From: Chitinophaga nivalis | Lineage (GTDB): Bacteria; Bacteroidota; Bacteroidia; Chitinophagales; Chitinophagaceae | Direction: 5' to 3' | Assembly (NCBI RefSeq): GCF_025989125.1 | Contig: NZ_JAPDNR010000001.1 | Location: forward strand, 2,338,301-2,402,300 | DNA length: 64,000 nucleotides | In this document: positions 60,621 to 64,000 of the stretch, piece after piece | How the letters are laid out: each line of letters opens with the position of its first letter | Numbering within the stretch: the first letter of the stretch is position 1 | The notes under the pieces: generated by a model | Told to the model about the DNA's origin: nothing | The model's database searches: none | What the model saw: the letters and a program-made list of their open reading frames with translations, nothing else | Translations under genes and position numbers: made by a program

Positions 60621-61530
60621 CGTATATATCTATTTTTTCCAGGATGCTATCCAGTTCTTCATCTGAATAGAATTCGATCATAATACTGCCTTTCCCGCTT
60701 TTACCTCTTTCCAGCTTCACTTTCGTAGAAAAGTGAGAAGCCAGGTTATCCTGTATCTTCTGGAAAGCCGGCGATAACTTTACTTTGGCCGGTTTCTGCT
60801 GATTGGATTTATCTGCCTGGTTAATACGGCGTGCCAGTTCTTCTGTTTGTCTTACAGACAGGCCGTTTTTCAGGATTTCATTGTACAGGAAAAGCTGGTT
60901 TTCCACATTTTCCACACCGGTCAATACCCGGGCATGACCCATACTCAGCTGGGCATTACGTACAGCTACCTGAATATCCGGCGGCAGTTTCAGCAGGCGG
61001 ATATAGTTGGTAACGGTACTTCTTTCCTTCCCCATTCTTTCTGCTACCTGTTCCTGGGTGAGGGTACATTCTTCCATCAGCCTTTTGTAGCTCAGCCCCA
61101 CCTCAATCGCGTTGAGGTTTTCCCGTTGCAGGTTTTCCAGCAATGCCAGTTCCAGCAGTTCCTGGTCATTTACCTGGCGGATATAGGCGGGTATATCGTT
61201 AAGGCCCGCTTGTTTGCTGGCTCTTAAACGCCTTTCACCGGCAATGAGCTGGAACTTTTTGTTACTGATTTTGGCAACCGTGATGGGCTGGATAACATCG
61301 TGCAGTTTAATAGACTGGCTCAGCTCCTGTAAAGAAACCTCATCAAAGTCACGACGTGGCTGTTTCGGATTGGTTACAATCTGGTCCAGCGGAATACGTT
61401 CTATACCGGTAACACCTGCTACTACCTTATCGCCCAGGGCGCCGGAAGTGTGCTTCAGATCAGTATCAATGTTTTGAAGCAGTGAGCGGATGCCTTTACC
61501 CAACGCCTCTTTCTTACTTGGATTGGTCAT
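60613..61530 (-). CDS. parB: chromosome partitioning protein ParB
   Basis: 305 residues. N-terminal CTPase/ParB domain (IVTNPKQPRRDFDE, LIAGERRLRAS), central HTH (LTQEQVAERMGKERSTVTNYI), C-terminal Lys-rich dimer domain. Loads on parS sites and forms the partition complex with ParA. Overlaps parA by 17 bases. I could not find a near-perfect parS (TGTTTCACGTGAAACA) in this window. Confidence 0.96.
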   Translation of the reverse strand: MTNPSKKEALGKGIRSLLQNIDTDLKHTSGALGDKVVAGVTGIERIPLDQIVTNPKQPRRDFDEVSLQELSQSIKLHDVIQPITVAKISNKKFQLIAGERRLRASKQAGLNDIPAYIRQVNDQELLELALLENLQRENLNAIEVGLSYKRLMEECTLTQEQVAERMGKERSTVTNYIRLLKLPPDIQVAVRNAQLSMGHARVLTGVENVENQLFLYNEILKNGLSVRQTEELARRINQADKSNQQKPAKVKLSPAFQKIQDNLASHFSTKVKLERGKSGKGSIMIEFYSDEELDSILEKIDIYGG

Positions 61531-62335
61531 CGTTTATAGCTAAGATTTTGTCTTTGGATTTAATTTGAGTGAAATTATGTTTCTGCAGGATTTCCTTGGC
61601 CAGGTTCAGGTAGTTGATTGCTCCTGTACTGGCTGCATCATACATAATCACCGATTTGCCGAAGCTGGGTGCTTCACCCAGTTTGGTATTACGGTGTATA
61701 ATAGTATTGAAAACGCTTTCTTCGAAATGTTGTTTTACTTCATCTACCACCTGGTTGCTCAGACGTAAACGGCCATCGTACATGGTCATGAGAATACCTT
61801 CAATTTCCAGGGCCGTATTCAGTCTGCTCTGTACAATTTTAATGGTATTGAGTAATTTACCCAAACCTTCCAGTGCAAAAAACTCACACTGAACGGGAAT
61901 GATTACGGAGTTGGAGGCCACCAGGGCATTTACCGTAATCAATCCGAGGGAAGGGGAGCAGTCTAAGATCACAAAATCATAATCATCCTGTACCGCATCT
62001 ATCACCTGTTTCATCACTCTTTCCCGGCTTGGGTGGTTGATCAGTTCCAGTTCCGCACCTACCAGGTCTATATGTGAAGGGAGTACCTTCAGAAAAGGGG
62101 TATCCGATTCGAGTATCACGTCTTTGGCCTGAACATCGTTTACCATACAGTCATACAGACTTTGCTGCACATTGCGCAGGTCAAAGCCCAGTCCTGTGGT
62201 ACTGTTAGCCTGGGGGTCGGCATCTACCAGCAATGTTTTAAATTCCAGCACAGCCAGGCTGCTTGCCAGGTTTATTGCACTTGTAGTTTTTCCCACGCCC
62301 CCTTTTTGGTTAGCGATTGCGATTATTCTAGCCAT
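61514..62335 (-). CDS. parA: chromosome partitioning ATPase ParA
   Basis: 273 residues. Deviant Walker A NQKGGVGKTTSAINLA, DADPQANST, and ILDCSPSLGLIT. A Soj/ParA with the usual length and no N-terminal HTH, so a chromosomal rather than a P1-like plasmid type. Hydrolyses ATP to move ParB-parS complexes. 68 bases after the UPF0173 gene; overlaps parB. Confidence 0.96.
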   Translation of the reverse strand: MARIIAIANQKGGVGKTTSAINLASSLAVLEFKTLLVDADPQANSTTGLGFDLRNVQQSLYDCMVNDVQAKDVILESDTPFLKVLPSHIDLVGAELELINHPSRERVMKQVIDAVQDDYDFVILDCSPSLGLITVNALVASNSVIIPVQCEFFALEGLGKLLNTIKIVQSRLNTALEIEGILMTMYDGRLRLSNQVVDEVKQHFEESVFNTIIHRNTKLGEAPSFGKSVIMYDAASTGAINYLNLAKEILQKHNFTQIKSKDKILAINDDQSK

Positions 62336-62403
62336 TGTGTAATTTAAAAATTCAAAGGTTTATTTATAGGATAAAGGATAAAGGAGTCTTGATCGCCTCG
62401 TCC

Positions 62404-63084
62404 TCAAACCTCTATGGTGCTGCCTATCGCCGGTAGTACCAGTTCCAGGCCGGCTGCCTTGAATTGTTGCAGGGCCGCTGCCTGGTCTATTTTAACGTAG
62501 CCGAACGTATCGTAATGTACCCCGATTATTTTCTTACAAGCTACCAGTTTGGCGGCTGCTATGGCATCCTCCACGCCCATGGTAAAATTATCACCTATCG
62601 GTAATACGGCAAAATCCAGCTGTGTGAAGGCCGGAATCAGCTGCATATCCAGTGTCAGGGCAGTATCTCCGGCATAATAAAAGTTGCCGGCTGCCGTAGT
62701 AAACACAAATCCCATGGGGTTGCCACCATAGGTACCATCCGGTAAACTGCTGGAATGATGAGCTACCACACATTTCACAGTTCCAAAATCAAACTGCCAC
62801 TTGCCACCGGTATTCATGGGATGTACCTTCGTAAGGCCTTGTTTGCCTGCCCAGGTAATAATCTCAAAATTGGATACAACGGTCGCATTGGTTCTTTTGG
62901 CTATATCTACCAGGTCAGCCAGATGATCTTCGTGACCATGAGAAACAAAAATATAATCAGCCGTTACGCTTTCGATATCGATCTCTTTCGCCAGTTCATT
63001 ATACCTGATAAAAGGGTCAAACAGGATTTTCTTACCCGCTATTTCTACTGCAAAGCACGCATGTCCGTAACAAGTATATTTCAT
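62404..63084 (-). CDS. UPF0173-type metallo-beta-lactamase fold hydrolase
   Basis: 226 residues from ATG 63084 (MKYTCYGHAC). VSHGHEDHLAD is the HxHxDH metal site; YAGDTALTLDM and GVHYDTFGYV the later ligands. COG2220/UPF0173 family. The substrate is unknown. It comes before parA on the same strand. Confidence 0.92.
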   Translation of the reverse strand: MKYTCYGHACFAVEIAGKKILFDPFIRYNELAKEIDIESVTADYIFVSHGHEDHLADLVDIAKRTNATVVSNFEIITWAGKQGLTKVHPMNTGGKWQFDFGTVKCVVAHHSSSLPDGTYGGNPMGFVFTTAAGNFYYAGDTALTLDMQLIPAFTQLDFAVLPIGDNFTMGVEDAIAAAKLVACKKIIGVHYDTFGYVKIDQAAALQQFKAAGLELVLPAIGSTIEV

Positions 63085-63606
63085 CGTATAACTTATTTGA
63101 AGCAACTACGAATTTCAAATTAAGCAAGACGCATTATCCAGCAGATAAAATGAAGATGATTCCCTGTTATCTGTTGCCTAATGCGTAATCACTAATTTGA
63201 AATCCGTAATTTTTATCTCAATATTAATTCTTCATTTATAATTAAATGTAGCCCCAATCGGACAAAAATACAACGATTAGGTAAAATTCAGGCGCTGTAG
63301 TATATTTATTTATACACAAACTGTGCGCAAGACAGCCATTTCCATCTGTTAATGGGTTAGTAACTAGCCTGTTTCGGCAAGCGACAGATTTGTTATATTA
63401 TTAATAATATTAACACGATGCCTGCCAGCCGGTTAGCCAGCAAATGTAGGAATTCTCCCCGCCCGATAAAAAAAATATAAGGAATGATACAATTCCGCCG
63501 CCATTTGATCGTCTGCTTATTATCCCCTGCTCCGGTTTTAACTTTTTAGACCCGATAACTTGGGGTATATTGCTCATATGTTATTTATCTATATTAATTA
63601 ATAATA
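63085..63606. other. intergenic region upstream of UPF0173 and the membrane phosphoesterase genes
   Basis: 522 bases, divergent promoters expected. It holds a long imperfect inverted repeat (63107-63208), a 16-bp AT palindrome (63395-63410, ATATTATTAATAATAT), and otherwise no gene that I can support. Confidence 0.55.
63107..63208. repeat. long imperfect inverted repeat of the ATTACG/CGTAAT family
   Basis: Arms of about 42 bases (63107-63148 and 63167-63208) pair at roughly three quarters of positions, including 11 bp at 63112-63122 with 63193-63203. ATGCGTAAT and AATCCGTAATTT in the right arm are shared with the palindromes at 17406 and 37740. Confidence 0.65.
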
Positions 63607-64000
63607 ATGCGTCCGGGAATCAATTCGATCATTCTTGTCATCTTTCTCCTGTTATTGGATATATATGTTTTTCAGGCCATCCGTGCCATCGTATATACGT
63701 CTGCACCCCGTGTCAGAAACATTACCTATAGTATTTACTGGGTTATTTCCCTGGGTACGGTAGCCATCATCCTGTTACTGCCCTATATCAATTGGGAAAA
63801 CTGGCCACCCACTTTTAAATCCTATGTCATTGCCCTGTTTATGGGATTGGTGGTAGCCAAGTTACTGATTACAGTCTTCCTGCTGGTAGACGACCTGCGG
63901 AGAGTTGTGTTGTGGCTGTTTCGCAAGATAGCTGGTGAAAAGGCCCCCGATACCACCGCCATAGCTGACGGTATTTCCCGCTCCCAGTTCCTCAACAAAC
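63607..64000 (+). CDS. membrane-anchored metallophosphoesterase, N-terminal part (3' truncated)
   Basis: Begins ATG 63607 (MRPGINSIILVIFLLLDIYV) and runs off the right edge. The 131 visible residues show four hydrophobic segments (VISLGTVAIILLLPYI, VIALFMGLVVAKLLITVFLL among them) and then a soluble start with SRSQFLNK. This topology is seen at the N-terminus of Bacteroidota calcineurin-like phosphoesterases with a membrane anchor. The catalytic part is outside the window, so the call depends on topology and the SRSQFL signature only. Confidence 0.6.
   Translation, partial: MRPGINSIILVIFLLLLDIYVFQAIRAIVYTSAPRVRNITYSIYWVISLGTVAIILLLPYINWENWPPTFKSYVIALFMGLVVAKLLITVFLLVDDLRRVVLWLFRKIAGEKAPDTTAIADGISRSQFLNK

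Noticed and set aside
1..64000. CRISPR arrays, tRNA/rRNA genes, insertion sequences, prophage or defence islands
   Set aside because: Read through for repeats, cloverleaf-like segments and transposase or integrase motifs; none were recognised. Small RNAs without strong structure could be missed by eye.

Overview
The window looks like chromosomal core DNA of a Bacteroidota bacterium, most likely a member of the Chitinophagaceae (Chitinophaga-like). The evidence is the set of Bacteroidota-type families (DUF4954, DUF4421, DUF5683, an MbnP/MbnH pair), many lipoproteins with a lipobox ending in Cys followed by Lys/Asp, start codons with A-rich rather than clear Shine-Dalgarno upstream regions, and repeated matches to the Bacteroidota -7 promoter element TAnnTTTG. 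I see no rRNA, tRNA, CRISPR array, phage or insertion sequence. The placement is inference from gene content.

Layout. 1-3.8 kb: 5'-truncated esterase, MFS exporter, secreted zinc peptidase. 3.9-7.3 kb (minus): class Ia ribonucleotide reductase nrdB-nrdA. 7.7-11.8 kb: two-gene ABC transporter, FMN reductase, conserved TPR-like protein. 11.9-17.4 kb: leucine operon leuC - methyltransferase - leuD - leuB - leuA. 17.5-18.6 kb: small lipoprotein and a VanX-type dipeptidase. 18.7-24.6 kb: non-phosphorylative L-fucose catabolism (two dehydrogenases, FAH-family hydrolase, mutarotase, lactonase, FucP-like permease, one unknown lipoprotein). 24.7-26.6 kb: MbnP and MbnH-like di-heme protein. 26.6-34.2 kb (minus): tag, DUF4954, glmS, S9 peptidase. 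34.3-37.7 kb: histidine phosphatase, mgtE, bestrophin, SET protein. 37.9-44.0 kb: MarR regulator - hutH - hutU - hutI - hutG. 44-55 kb: CHAD protein, purU, phosphoesterase, DUF4421, LOG protein, HD hydrolase, aconitase, PspC protein, kdsA, threonine dehydrogenase. 55.3-59.0 kb (minus): cysN, cysD, cysH and an Rrf2 regulator. 59.2-63.1 kb (minus): UPF0173 - parA - parB - DUF5683 - dapB. 63.6 kb to the edge: 3'-truncated membrane phosphoesterase.

How the parts work together. Leucine genes make 2-ketoisocaproate from 2-ketoisovalerate; the hut genes take histidine to glutamate; fucose genes would give pyruvate plus lactate, though no L-fuconate dehydratase is present here; cysDN plus an APS-reductase-type CysH give sulfite without APS kinase; parAB handle chromosome segregation. 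The most unusual items are a trans-aconitate-methyltransferase-like gene between leuC and leuD, an MbnP/MbnH pair with no methanobactin genes, a MarR regulator with a palindrome inside the hut promoter, an 18-bp perfect palindrome before glmS, and a dispersed family of ATTACG/CGTAAT palindromes.
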